Shown: positions 27,401-36,189 of the stretch, piece after piece
Position numbering within the stretch: the stretch's first letter is position 1
How the letters are laid out: every line of letters begins with the position of its first letter
Assembly (NCBI GenBank): GCA_050084515.1
Contig: CM114275.1
Coordinates: forward strand, 21,514,001-21,578,000
Source: Blasia pusilla
Taxonomy: Eukaryota > Marchantiophyta > Marchantiopsida > Blasiales
Direction: 5' to 3'
Length of the DNA: 64,000 nucleotides
Position numbers and translations under genes: made by a program
The notes under the pieces: generated by a model
What the model was told of the DNA's origin: nothing
The model's input: the letters and a program-made list of their open reading frames with translations, nothing else
Database searches by the model: none

Positions 27401-27905
27401 ATGTAGTGTTTTTACATAGGATGGAACTTTCAGCCGTTATTTTCGCCTCACGAATTCGTCACTTTCTCTTCGATTCCTTCATTTTCTTTGATAAAATTGT
27501 CCTACCAGCTGGTCTTGGTTGAGAATTCTTCAATTCCGATTCTGAAATTCAATGCGTGGACAATGTCGTTCACTTTAAGTAGAATCCTCCAAGGTAGGAA
27601 CTAGTTTTTAAAAGTACAATGTGGACAATTGAAAGCCTGCAAGTTTGAACTAACTCTATCAGGCCAATGATCTCTCGTTCTTCTACATCACTTTGTCCAC
27701 ATGAAAATGGAATCATTCATTCACCCTCCCTTAGGCGAGCGAGTAAATGTGGACAGTATGGATCATGCAAACACACCAGATCTCCTTTATGTTTGTACTG
27801 AGCGAATCGTCGTCCTGTGAGCACGCAAAATACTGAAAGACAGTAGATATGACTCTGCTGGCTCTCTCCGTAAGTGAACAGGTATCCTTCTATAGAATTT
27901 GCCAT
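9403..27905 (-). CDS. EDR2-like: EDR2-like protein: PH, START and EDR2_C (DUF1336) domains, 20 exons
   Basis: Exons, 5' to 3': 27773-27905, 26625-26683, 25980-26033, 25737-25802, 24310-24448, 23876-23919, 21984-22072, 21804-21893, 21519-21583, 20926-20991, 20504-20671, 20049-20245, 19651-19711, 14789-14934, 14440-14541, 14182-14229, 13739-13882, 9982-10077, 9648-9749, 9403-9489. All have GT/AG borders and phases join to about 651 codons (EDR2 is about 720). The PH part spans exons 1-4 (EGYLFTYG, VLYTLRLYN, EEIAEWRKAF). START has KWRLVRCENGLRYFEE, MKSVGVVKAP, WLRPRDVCISRYW and SLVEYVLEMD. EDR2_C has VPAGEPICRLFAVDFYKGQE, HSLVFYFATQD, FIKGDDNFRNSKL, GSWIIKQAVG and GVLGLVFSYITALVVDMAFL. Arabidopsis EDR2 binds phosphoinositide and represses mildew-induced cell death. 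Exon 1-2 joining and the start are the weakest parts; a donor at 27777 breaks frame. TEs fill the long introns. Confidence 0.88.
11240..11660. repeat. degenerate dispersed repeat, related to 22500-22900
   Basis: Within intron 17 of the EDR2-like gene. It shares with 22500-22900 the ordered blocks TTCTCTT-CCTACTTT-C-CAG and GAGGA-G-TAGTGTGCTG, at the same relative spacing. It could be the LTR of the copia element whose 3' end lies at 12760-13260. The boundaries are approximate. Confidence 0.4.
12760..13265 (+). mobile_element. copia 3' end: RNase H tail, polypurine tract and start of 3' LTR
   Basis: The plus strand encodes HLAMYYLHIQGSSGNTFEL and, after small defects, IADAFTKALAKDQY, the conserved C-terminus of copia RNase H. 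About 100 bases further on, CTGAGAGGGAGTATTG (near 13055) is a typical copia polypurine tract, so the LTR should begin there. The rest of pol is gone. It lies antisense in intron 17 of the EDR2-like gene and plausibly explains part of that 3.7-kb intron. Confidence 0.65.
13991..14036. repeat. hairpin with perfect 12-bp inner stem
   Basis: TGATATCATGGC (14003-14014) and its exact reverse complement (14020-14031) flank a 5-base loop TGCAC. A second short pairing AGGACT (13991-13996) with AGTCCT (14031-14036) brackets it across an internal bulge. It lies in intron 16 of the EDR2-like gene. No transposon ends were identified around it. Confidence 0.8.
16100..17350 (-). mobile_element. LINE (non-LTR) reverse transcriptase fragment B
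   Basis: On the minus strand 17.3-16.1 kb encodes LEEMEDSGLGIRVGNSSVVA followed by LMFADGFGRPEEMEEKVQ, the RT catalytic block. The expected FADD is FADG, so a catalytic aspartate is lost. Further on, SLEYGAAVWDANTKQRDRL and LKAVQLKAFWG are the region after the RT palm in plant-type LINEs. It sits in intron 13 of the EDR2-like gene, sense with it, and follows a second fragment (17370-18660) head to tail. Confidence 0.7.
17370..18660 (-). mobile_element. LINE (non-LTR) reverse transcriptase fragment A
   Basis: Starting at 18658 on the minus strand, LVAKLYGLLLERKLSDWADE and GQAGFRISHSTLYHLLTLR match RT fingers, and VDFKKAF is the palm block A. The sequence then jumps to FGQGPRREVVEIVGEYIHLG, which normally follows the catalytic FADD, so block C is deleted. 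LKSLKSSVAAG and LTLRLRKENSHRRKGR near 17.5-17.9 kb resemble the C-terminal region of such ORF2 proteins. It lies in intron 13 of the EDR2-like gene. Confidence 0.75.
19163..19338. repeat. 88-bp tandem duplication in intron
   Basis: Two direct copies (19163-19250, 19251-19338) starting GCACAAAA, with a handful of substitutions. They contain GTAGACTTGACTTGTCTGTA. They lie in intron 13 of the EDR2-like gene, beyond the LINE fragments. Confidence 0.88.
22500..22900. repeat. degenerate dispersed repeat, related to 11240-11660
   Basis: In intron 6 of the EDR2-like gene. It shares ordered sequence blocks with 11240-11660, ending in a run with GAGGATGTAGTGTGCTGC. A solo-LTR origin is possible, but I could not define ends or a target duplication. 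Confidence 0.4.
23165..23400. repeat. 8-bp minisatellite (CACTTGGY)n, about 29 units
   Basis: The array is built from CACTTGGT and CACTTGGC units with some CAGTTGGC/CAGCTTGC variants, and runs for about 236 bases in intron 6 of the EDR2-like gene. The period of 8 keeps all three plus-strand frames open, giving repetitive pseudo-proteins that should not be taken as genes. Confidence 0.95.
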
Positions 27906-29279
27906 TGCAATCTGAACCACATCGCAGCGATCGCCCCCGTCTAACACTTTTCCCGTGGCTTCTTCAAGGGACTCGACCACCGCGACAACACGTGTTCCCG
28001 CCACTCTGCTCACCCCAACCATCCAGGACCTGCTCCACTCCTTGAAGTCTCGCGCCGGGACACCAAGATCCGGATGATCTCGTGTCCTGATTCTCAAGCA
28101 AAATACTGCAGCATTTCACCTCCAGAGCGGGACTTTCCACCCCTGGAGCTTATGCTGCGTCTGTACTCCACTCCTTCACTCTTCTCTGCGCCTCCCCGTC
28201 ATCAACATCTCATTGCTGATTAAACAATGGTCGTCACGCCCGGACAGCCCTGTCTCCCTTGCCCGCTACCACGTATAATCTCTTCTTGTCTGTCAACAGC
28301 TCATCCTGCTCGCGCCCTGGCGCGGACGATCTCCATGATCTCGCGATCGTCTTCGTCAATCTGATGGCTCTGGTTTCCTCTCCTGGCTTCGTTCTTGAAA
28401 GGCAGGTAGGTGACCTCGGCGGAGAGTTGTGCTTGACAGGTGAGACATGCAGAAGCGGACGAACCACGTCCTCGTATTCCGTCATGTTGGAGTAAACTTC
28501 AAATACGTCCCAGTAGAGTGTCGCCCGTCAACTTCAAATTTTAAGAAACTAGTAAAATCTCATTTCTATTTTCTTATGTTAATTTAGCTCTTTCTTACAC
28601 ATGTCATCACATGAGCGGGTCAAAATTTACAAGTGTCTTCAGATCCCATCCTCTTCAAATTCTATAGATATTCAGTTTTTCTTTTCCTTTCCAAGTCTAG
28701 TTTAATTGTCTCCTCTTATTAAATTCCCTCTCTTAAAGTGAAAAGTGTTATCACGAGAGGAGGTATCAACACCTAAGGAGATTCCCTTTAACCCCATCCT
28801 CTTTTATTTGTATAGATTCTAACCTAAATATTTTGTCCCAATATTATCGCATCCCATAAAGAGAAAGAGGGTGTCCTAATGTCATTTGTTTCCTTTCTCT
28901 ATCTTCATCATCATTCCTTTCCCCAACTAAGGAGATTTTGATGGATGGTATTTTGTCCTAGCAATACAATAGGACTTTTTTGTGTAACACCTCGTGTATG
29001 TTTCATGCATTGCATCATCTATACTTTAAGGAGTCACACAGGGGTTACTATAAGTAGGAAGGAAAAAGGAAAAACAAAAATTAGGTGCTTCTACAAGAAG
29101 TGAAGCATCGAAAAAGAATGAAGGCCTTACCTTTGTTGAAGTGGGGTATTCTACAAACCCGACAAGCACCATCTTCATTTTTCCATGGCAGCAAAGTTCG
29201 GCACTTCATTGTTGACATGGGTAGTATGTAGTATGTGTTGTCAGCCCAGCTTTAGTGGAGCCTCAAAGTGGATGATATT
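27906..29279. promoter_or_regulatory. upstream region of the EDR2-like gene and AT-rich spacer
   Basis: 27906-28500 is GC-richer with CpGs and is the likely promoter and 5' leader of the minus-strand EDR2-like gene. An in-frame open stretch extends upstream of the chosen ATG to 28097 but has no family similarity. 28500-29279 is AT-rich without recognisable genes or terminal repeats. Confidence 0.4.
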
Positions 29280-30200
29280 TGTAAATCTGATACTCAAGCT
29301 TTTGATGCGGTATTGTTGATGCACACCTCACCTACATTGAGAGATGTTTTTGAGATGGCGGATTGCATTGAGTGTCACATGTTTCTCATGTTGGGCCGTT
29401 GGAGCACCTCCCTTGTATGTGTGTGAGATAGGACTAGGGTGCTAGCGTTTGGATTCCTTGATAGCACAGGGTGGATGAGGCTCGATATGCCGATGTAGAT
29501 TGAGGAGTGGAGTTTTAGGCCGGGTGTGTCATTTTTACTACTCTTTATTTTTCCGAGATGCGGTGCTGATTCACACAGCGAAGCCTACATTGAAGGTGGT
29601 CTTTGAGTTGTCTGAGCGTATTGAGCTCAACATGAGTGAGGAGTAGGTAGTGATCGCTGGATTTTCTTGAGAGTCGACGGGTCCACGAGCGACGGTGACC
29701 CCACAGGTGCCACAACGAGCACCAGTACCACTGGAGCGGGCCAGTGTGCCTAGAGAGCAGGGCGGGTACCGTGAGCCTATGAGGCAACAACCCGTACCTA
29801 CATATGTTGCCCAGTAAGGACCAATGTGGTCTTGCTGGACGTGTGGAGGGGCCCATAGGCAGAGAGATTGCCAGAGCATGGGAGAGGACCACCAGCGCCT
29901 CCGATTTCTCAGGAGCCACAGAGGATGGCCCCACCACAGCACCAATGTGACCATTGCCACAGATATGGTCACACTAGGAATAGATGTTTTGACCTTCGCC
30001 GAGGGGCACGTCCAGAGGTAGGCCGAGGGCCTAGGGGCGGTCATCTTGGAGGAGGTCGGGGAGTTCTTCCTGGACGTGGTGGTAGAGGACCACCACCAGC
30101 CAGAGGAGATGGAGCAGGAGCACCAGAGCCAGCACTTCTCTCACGCTTCGATCAGTTGGGGCAGAGGATTTGCTGCCATGATGATGATGTAGCTTAGGGA
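29280..30200 (+). pseudogene. gag remnant with two CCHC zinc knuckles (copy 1)
   Basis: A first knuckle, CWTCGGAHRQRDC, lies at 29833-29871 and a second, CDHCHRYGHTRNRC, at 29946-29987 in a different frame, so a frameshift separates them. A Gly/Arg-rich tail follows (30000-30110), as in many gag C-termini. Upstream, a helix-like segment DAVLIHTAKPTLKVVFELSE (about 29557) resembles the end of retrotransposon gag domains. A diverged second version lies 253 bases earlier. Gag would package the RNA. Confidence 0.7.
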
Positions 30201-30225
30201 AGGCACGGAGCTGCGAGCAGCTAGT

Positions 30226-30995
30226 GTGACTCCAGCTTCTACCTCTTACCCTGACTCGGGTGAGGATCTCGTCAATATGGGATTTATGTGTAGTGCAGCC
30301 CGGGTTGAAGCAGATGCAAAGGTGACTCGGGGTACTGCGAGAGGCACCGAGCCATCGAGAGGTGGAGTTGAGATTGACCCACCAGAGGGGACCGATGGGC
30401 GGCAAGCTAGGGTTCCACAGTCGTTCACATTGTCGGAGGCACTACACACACCATCGATGGTGCCTCGACGACCAGCGGTGCCTATAGTTCAGGCACCTAC
30501 GTCGACGTCACAAGGAGTTGGAGTGACAACTCCTATCCCGGCTCGAGTGGAGTCAGTGTTGACCATAGTGTTGGAGGTGGCCACCAGAGTGAGTCAAACT
30601 CCGCTATTTTCCGCCATAGAGTTGGCGACGTTGGGGGTTGGACCAGCTGAGGTGTTCCGGTTGGCCGTCACGTTGTGTGAGCGTGGAGAGATGACTGCTT
30701 CTTGTTCAGAGGTAGTTGAGGAGGTGGTGGACTTGCCCTTAGAGCCGGTGCTTGGGACATTCCCCACAGAGTCATGGCATGCGGCGGCGGCGAAGTTGGT
30801 AGATATGCCAGCTCAACCGGCCATAGAGCGAGTAGTGGTGACACCTGGAGTAGTGTTCTTTGGATAACCGGTGGAGTATTTTGCTTGGTTAGTCCGACGG
30901 GGACAAGATATACCACCAGCGCTGGCGTCCTACTTGATTTGGGAGCGCAACTCTTGATGTTAGGGAAGGCGGCGTGTTTAGCGTTGGGATTCTGA
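30226..30995 (+). pseudogene. conserved spacer region and retropepsin protease (copy 1)
   Basis: The frame 30226-30867 encodes about 213 residues without a recognised domain, but the same protein appears in copy 2 (62632-63303), for example VFRLAVTLCERGEMT against VFRLAAALCECGDG and the shared EVVDLPL/EVMDLPL and PGVV. In the 30774-30995 frame it is followed by GVLLDLGAQLLMLGKAACLA, a retropepsin active site with the usual DSGA changed to DLGA (TCG to TTG would do this). Copy 2 shows NSGA at the same place. The protease would cleave the polyprotein. Confidence 0.7.
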
Positions 30996-31436
30996 AGGCC
31001 GACATTGAGCCTTGTCCCTTCCAGATCTGAGATCTCGATTGGGCGTATCACCCACTCAAGTATATGACTTCGACATGAGATTGTTGTCGAGTCCGGCGAG
31101 CATCGACGGATAGTGCTATGGTGCGCACACGTGCGATTATGACACCGGCTTAGTAAATGCGATGTGTTGGTGGGGAGTACAGTGTTATATCCCCTAGGAT
31201 TCATCCTTGACTTCTGGGAGGAGACTGTTGCTTATCGGGCAGGATGGAGGTCAGGTGACGGCCGGATGAGTCAGTTACCCGCGCAGTTTGCGGGACAAGG
31301 TGGTCGATCACGAGGCGAGTCTGTGACCACGTTGGCAGCTTTCACAGGTAGCGTTAGCTGGCCATGAGAGTTGTTGGAGGGGAACGCACATGCTTAGGAT
31401 GTCCCAGTAGCGGATAGTCCCACGGAGAGATAGGCC

Positions 31437-32660
31437 ATGGCGTGTGTCTCTTTCCATGTTGGCGAGGCCTCTTCACCATTGTGGGGTATGACTCGAGAGC
31501 TACAGAGGAGTGCCGACGATCTCGTGAGGCAAGCGTGGAGTCATGTTTTTATCCCAGAGCAGCGAGAGTCACGTGGCGATCGGGCTCTTGGAGTGGAGAC
31601 GTTGACCCCACTGGATACCACACCTGTTGTATGGCAGTGCCCAGAGGAGGGTGTTAGGGTGTTAGATCTCTTCAGAGGGATTAGCACCGGATTGGCTGCA
31701 CTATTGTAGGTGGGCATACGGGTGCATCAGTACCTTTATGTGGAGAGAGATGAGACCGCATGGCGAGTATCATTACGTCACGTGGCGAGATTGGTCCAGA
31801 GGTATCCTGAGTTGTTGCCGGTATCTGCAATACGGGGATATCAGCATACGCTACCCGTCGACATCTCTTTGGTGGGGGCGCAGGATTTGGATAGAGTAGG
31901 CACCATTCATTTGGTGATTGTTGGATGGCCATGTCAGGGTCATTCATCAGCTTACCGAGGATTTGGATTGCAGGATCCGAGGTCAGGGATGTTTTGGGAG
32001 ATGTTGCGAGTAGTACGACACTTGCAGGAGAGTCAGATATGTTCTCCATCGTACATTTTGGAGAACGTGCCGTTGTTGGGAGATACTCGTGCACATGTGA
32101 TGACGAGTGTACATCAGGTAAGGTCCTCGTTGGGACCTGCTGTGTTGTTAGATGCAACGAGAGTTGGGTCACGTGCCCATCGTCCCCGACTGTGGTGGAC
32201 GAACCTGATACCATCATAGGTACTGAGTCAAGCATACTATGGAGTCCATAGAGCACCACATCTCACAGTGGATGCTATTTTGGGCTCAAGGCGTCGATCT
32301 CAGGTGGTGACAGGGGATGATAGCCCACCGTTGGCCATGGCCAATAGGGTGGGGGAGTTGAGGGCAGCCTTACCTACGTTGGTGAGCTTCCCAGCATCCC
32401 ATGCCTTTCGTCAGGGAGGGCCAGGCATGATTTGGGATGAGGTGACCGGAGCATTCTAGGAGCCTACAACAGATGAGCGTGAACACGTCATGGGGTTCGC
32501 TACCGGTACTATGGCGGTGCCAGGGATGACTGAGGCATCCGAGAGACAGGTGTTGGGGCAGGCGATGGACCTCAATTGTCTTATATGGATAGTCAGCCTA
32601 GGTATGGCTGATCAGAGACGGATGCGAGTGTCATCCATGCCGTCACTTCCACGAGTTGGA
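31437..32660 (+). pseudogene. C5 cytosine DNA methyltransferase domain, DNMT3/DRM-like (copy 1)
   Basis: All main C5-methyltransferase motifs occur in order in one frame. Motif I is VRVLDLFRGISTGLAALL (from 31653; cofactor binding). Motif IV is GWPCQGHSS with the catalytic Cys of PC at about 31932. Motif VI is YILENVPLLGD (ENV at 32061). Motif VIII is RAHRPRLWWTN, like AHRARYFWGN of DNMT3. Motifs IX/X are EREHVMGF and RQVLGQAMDLNCLIWI near 32480-32600. The compact layout and motif VIII point to the DNMT3/DRM branch rather than DNMT1/CMT. It would methylate DNA at C5 using S-adenosylmethionine. Three TAG stops (31707, 32217, 32457) break the frame; the first is a Gln codon in copy 2. It lies between protease and RT and is not a free host gene. 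Confidence 0.88.
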
Positions 32661-33004
32661 CCATTGCCTACAGGGTTTGTACAGGGATTGGCTGGGGGCG
32701 AGACGAGGAGAGATAGGCATCCATGGACTTCCTGGGACGTGGTTCGAGCAGAGAGTACGAAGTCGGCTAGAGTAGCACATGTTCATTTTTCGAATGTGGA
32801 GCATGGTGTAGGAGGTCAGAGTGAAGTGGCTATTGCAGAGGTGGCTAGGGTTGTTACATTGCAACCAAAGCCGGAAGTTGCGTCCTCTCCGAGTGAGGTC
32901 ATGATGGAGACTTGGGAGCCTGTGATATGTCTCAAGTTGATAGGAGGAGAGCGACGGCGAGTTCATAGGTTTCTGAGAGGGCATGTCATTTTTTTGCCTT
33001 CAGT

Positions 33005-33985
33005 ATGAGAGACTTGGGTACGCTGAAGGGTCCCGAGATACGGATTGAGTTGGCTAGTGATACACCGATCTTTTGTCGACCCTACAGGTATTCTGATATG
33101 GAGCGAGCCTTGATTCAGAGCATGAGTCAGGACTTGTTGGAGGCAGGACTTGTGGAGTTATCACATGGGGAGTATGCATCTGCCACAGTCATGCCCGCGA
33201 AGAAGGATATGTATGGCAATTGGACGGATAGGCGGATGTGTGGAGATTACCGTCCTATCAACCAACAGACGAGGTCATATTGGTAAGCCATGCCTACTCC
33301 TGAGGAGATCTTTGATGCGATAGGGCATGCAAAGATCTTGATATTTTTAGATCTCGTCTTTGGCTATCATCGCTTCCTATCGAGGTTGGAGGATAGGGAG
33401 AAGATAGCGATGCAGGGGATAGATCGGTTCGGGAGAGATTGCTTGTATCAGTGGCGATTCTTACCATTTGGGTTGAAGAACGCGCCTGCAGAGTTTCAGA
33501 GAGTGATGGATAGGATTCTGGCTGGCTTGGATTTTGTAAGATGTTATATAGATGATATTCTTATCTTCAGTTCCACGGTTGAGAAGCTCAAGCGACACTT
33601 GGAGGAGGTGTTTCGGCGATTGCAGTGACATGGAGTGAAGTTACATCCAGGCAAGTGCAAATTCTTTTAGGAGCAGATTGAGTACTTGGGACACACCATA
33701 TACCCGAGTGGGTTAGGCGTTCAGCAGACGAAGGTAGAGGATATTGCACAGATTCCATGCCCTACAGATGTGAGTCGAGTTCGAGCATTCCTTGGACTGG
33801 CGAACTTCTATCGACGGTATGTCAAGGGTTTTAGTGCGATCGCAAAGTCTTTGACCTTGTTGACGAGACTTGATCAGTTTTGGTTGTGGGGAGATGATCA
33901 AGAGCGAGCATTTCAGGAGCTCAAGGACAAGTTGACGTCCTCACCCATTTTACAGAGACCGGTTAGGGGTTGCCCATTCTAGTTA
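33005..33985 (+). pseudogene. Ty3/gypsy reverse transcriptase (copy 1)
   Basis: 33005-33286 encodes the fingers with GEYASATVMPAKKD and RMCGDYRPIN. 33290-33628 has LPFGLKNAPAEFQRVMD and the catalytic CYIDDILIF, so both catalytic aspartates survive. 33686-33982 has GHTIYPSGLG and AFLGLANFYRRYVKGFS, the thumb/connection region. The pieces are split by stops at 33284, 33626, 33668 and 33980. It copies genomic RNA to DNA inside the particle. The frame differs from that of the methyltransferase block, so one frameshift (or a programmed shift) lies near 33005. Confidence 0.9.
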
Positions 33986-34420
33986 CATACGGATTGGAGC
34001 ATGTTGGGTCTAGGAGCAGTGCTTACTTAGAGGGATGACGAGGAGAGGGAGTTCGTTGTGGCCTACACGAGCCGATCGAACAACATTGCAGAGGCAAAGT
34101 ACAGCTCCTACGAGGGAGAGTGCTTGGCTACAGTGTGGGCCGTGGCACATTTCAGGTGCTATTTATTCGGTAACCCTTTCACACTTATCACTGATCATCA
34201 GCCGTTGAGGTGGTTGATGGAGTTCGACAAGCTTATGGGAAATCTTGCCAGGTGGGCTCTATTACTACATGAGTATGAGTTTGAGGTGGTTCATAGGCCA
34301 GGTCGGCTGAACCAGGATGCAGATGGGTTGAGTCGTAACCCATGTCCAAGTCAGAGAGACGACAAAGGAGCTCGATGGCACGGAGAGAGTGATGAGGAGA
34401 TGGTGTCCGGTTGGCATGCA
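33986..34420 (+). pseudogene. RNase H domain (copy 1)
   Basis: The first catalytic Asp is in HTDWSMLGLGAVL just after the stop at 33980, the Glu in YEGECLATVWAVAHFRCYLF, and the next Asp in LITDHQPLRWLME. The domain ends with HRPGRLNQDADGLSR, the usual Ty3 RNase H terminus. A second stop (34028) replaces a Gln present in copy 2. It would degrade the RNA strand during reverse transcription. Confidence 0.85.
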
Positions 34421-34647
34421 TCTGCCTATCTTTGTTGGTTGACTATGGCAGGTCAGCCACAAGTGATGACTCCAGTAGTGGGGTTGGATGATGAGTCTTT
34501 GGATCCGGAGATTAGTGAGGAGGCGACAGGTGGTCGTGGTATCCATGACAATGTGGAGGTTGTGGAGTTCTTACGCATTGGCGTCATTGCGAGTACAGTG
34601 AGTGCTAGGGAGCGGGATCGGATCCTACAGAGAGCCAAGAGGTTCAG

Positions 34648-35500
34648 GTGGGAGGAGACTCGCATTTGCGTGTATGGGGGGATGGTAGGATACGAGTGGT
34701 ACCTCATCCTTCCCAGCGAGCACGTGTAGTGCGACATGCCCATGAGGAGTTGGGATATTTTGGAGTAAAGCTTACTTACAGCTTACTCCAGGTTCAGTAT
34801 TGGTGGCGCGGCATGCATACTGGGGTACATCAGTTTGTGGCTAGATGTATGGTATGTGACAGAGTGCAAGCATCCTTCAATGCTCCCACTCCGCAGTTAC
34901 ATCCTTTGCCGATTATGGGTTTAGGTTATTGGTGGAGTTTAGACTTTGCGGGACCTTTGCCATTGACGGGGCGTCATCATAGGTACGTGTTGGTCATGGT
35001 GGAGCATTTCTCCAAGTGGATAGAGTTGGTGGTACTACCAGACAAGGCGAGCGAGGGAACAGCTTATGCGTTTCTAGATCGTGTACTTAGTCACTTTGGT
35101 GCACCGGCGGAGGTGTTGACTGACCAGGGTACCAAGTTCAGTGGAGAGTTTCAGGCCTTGTGTGATCAGGCGCTGATAGATCACCGCACCACATCCAGAG
35201 ATCATCCTGAGGCGGATGGATTGGTGGAGAGAGTGGTATAGACGGTGAAGAGAGGATTGCGCAAGTATGGCTTGCAGCGGGGACAACTGAGGGAGTGGGA
35301 CCTACAGTTGCCATGGTTGGCTATGGGTTATTGCTTGGTCGGCATGCATCCTTGGCGTCATTTTCACCCTACTTTTTGCTCTTAGGGAGAGAGCCAGATT
35401 TACCTGCAGCGATTCGACGTGACATGGCGGAGGTGTTAGATCTTAATGATCCAGATGTGTGGGTACAAGCATGTTCTCAGAGGGCATAAGTTTTTCGTAG
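34648..35500 (+). pseudogene. integrase zinc-binding and catalytic domains (copy 1)
   Basis: The H2C2 zinc domain reads RHAHEELGYFGVK...FVARCMVC. The second histidine is tyrosine here but histidine in copy 3 (ELGHFGVKQTY), a C-to-T change. The catalytic D, D, E are in SLDFAGPL, LTDQGTKF and DHPEADGLVE. A TAG at 35239-35241 follows ERVV. 35295-35489 continues with FSPYFLLLGREPDLP. The domain would insert cDNA into the genome. Confidence 0.85.
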
Positions 35501-35504
35501 AGTT

Positions 35505-35978
35505 ATGCCTATGGCCTTTGAGAACTTAGCTATTGCCCAGCATAGAGATACATTGAGGTACGCGACCATTCGTGGAGGAGGTTATCGTCTAGGGATTAGG
35601 AGATTTCATCCTGGAGATTACGTGTATTTACAGCAGGCGGCATCCACGACGCTAGATGTCACTGCAGGGCGCACGATCCTACGTGTGCGCGAGGTATTAC
35701 CGACCGGAGTCCTCATGTTGGAGGGACGGGATGGTATGGTTTGGAAGGATCATGTGCGCAATTGTGCGCCATGTCACCTTCCGAACGTAGATGGGACGGT
35801 GGATCCGAGCTTGGCAGTGGTACCTACAGGCTTGAGGTGTATGTTGTGCGGATCTGCGAGGGGTGCAGCTACCATGTTGGTATGTGATGGTTGTTCTCGA
35901 GGGTGGCATATGTCATGTCTAACCCCCCCTCTTGATGTGGTTCCCACGGGAAAATGGATGTGTCCGAGATATGTATAG
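35505..35978 (+). pseudogene. integrase C-terminal tail with PHD finger (copy 1)
   Basis: 157 residues. The first half (FHPGDYVYLQ, ILRVREVLPTGVLMLEGRDG) is the SH3-like integrase tail. Residues 112-156 form a PHD finger of C4HC3 type: C112-C115, C127-C130, H135-C138, W151 and C153, with position 156 Tyr instead of Cys. The motif LVCDGCSRGWHMSCLTPPL is textbook PHD. PHD fingers commonly read histone H3 tails, so this may take the place of the chromodomain used by chromoviruses to choose integration sites. That function is inferred. Copies 2 and 3 have the same domain with different lost residues; copy 3 still has the final Cys. Confidence 0.85.
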
Positions 35979-36189
35979 GATAGTAGGTCATGTCAGAGAG
36001 ATGTAATATTTTCTATCTAGAGTTGGGGGGATCCAACTGCTAGCTAGGGGGGCGGTTGTGTGATCTTCATGTATATGTATGAGTGGATTTTTATTCATGT
36101 GTGGATCGACCCATGTGTGGGGAAGATCGGTGTTGTATGGTGTAGATGTGACCAGCGATGTATGTTGTGTAGCGATATGTATGCGCACT

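Noticed and set aside
29545-30405. Long minus-strand frames of 124-157 residues
   Set aside because: Shadows of the GC-rich gag region on the plus strand, where the zinc knuckles are.
31437-33008. Free-standing host DRM/DNMT3 gene
   Set aside because: The block sits between element protease and RT in two unlinked copies and has no introns; it is element sequence.
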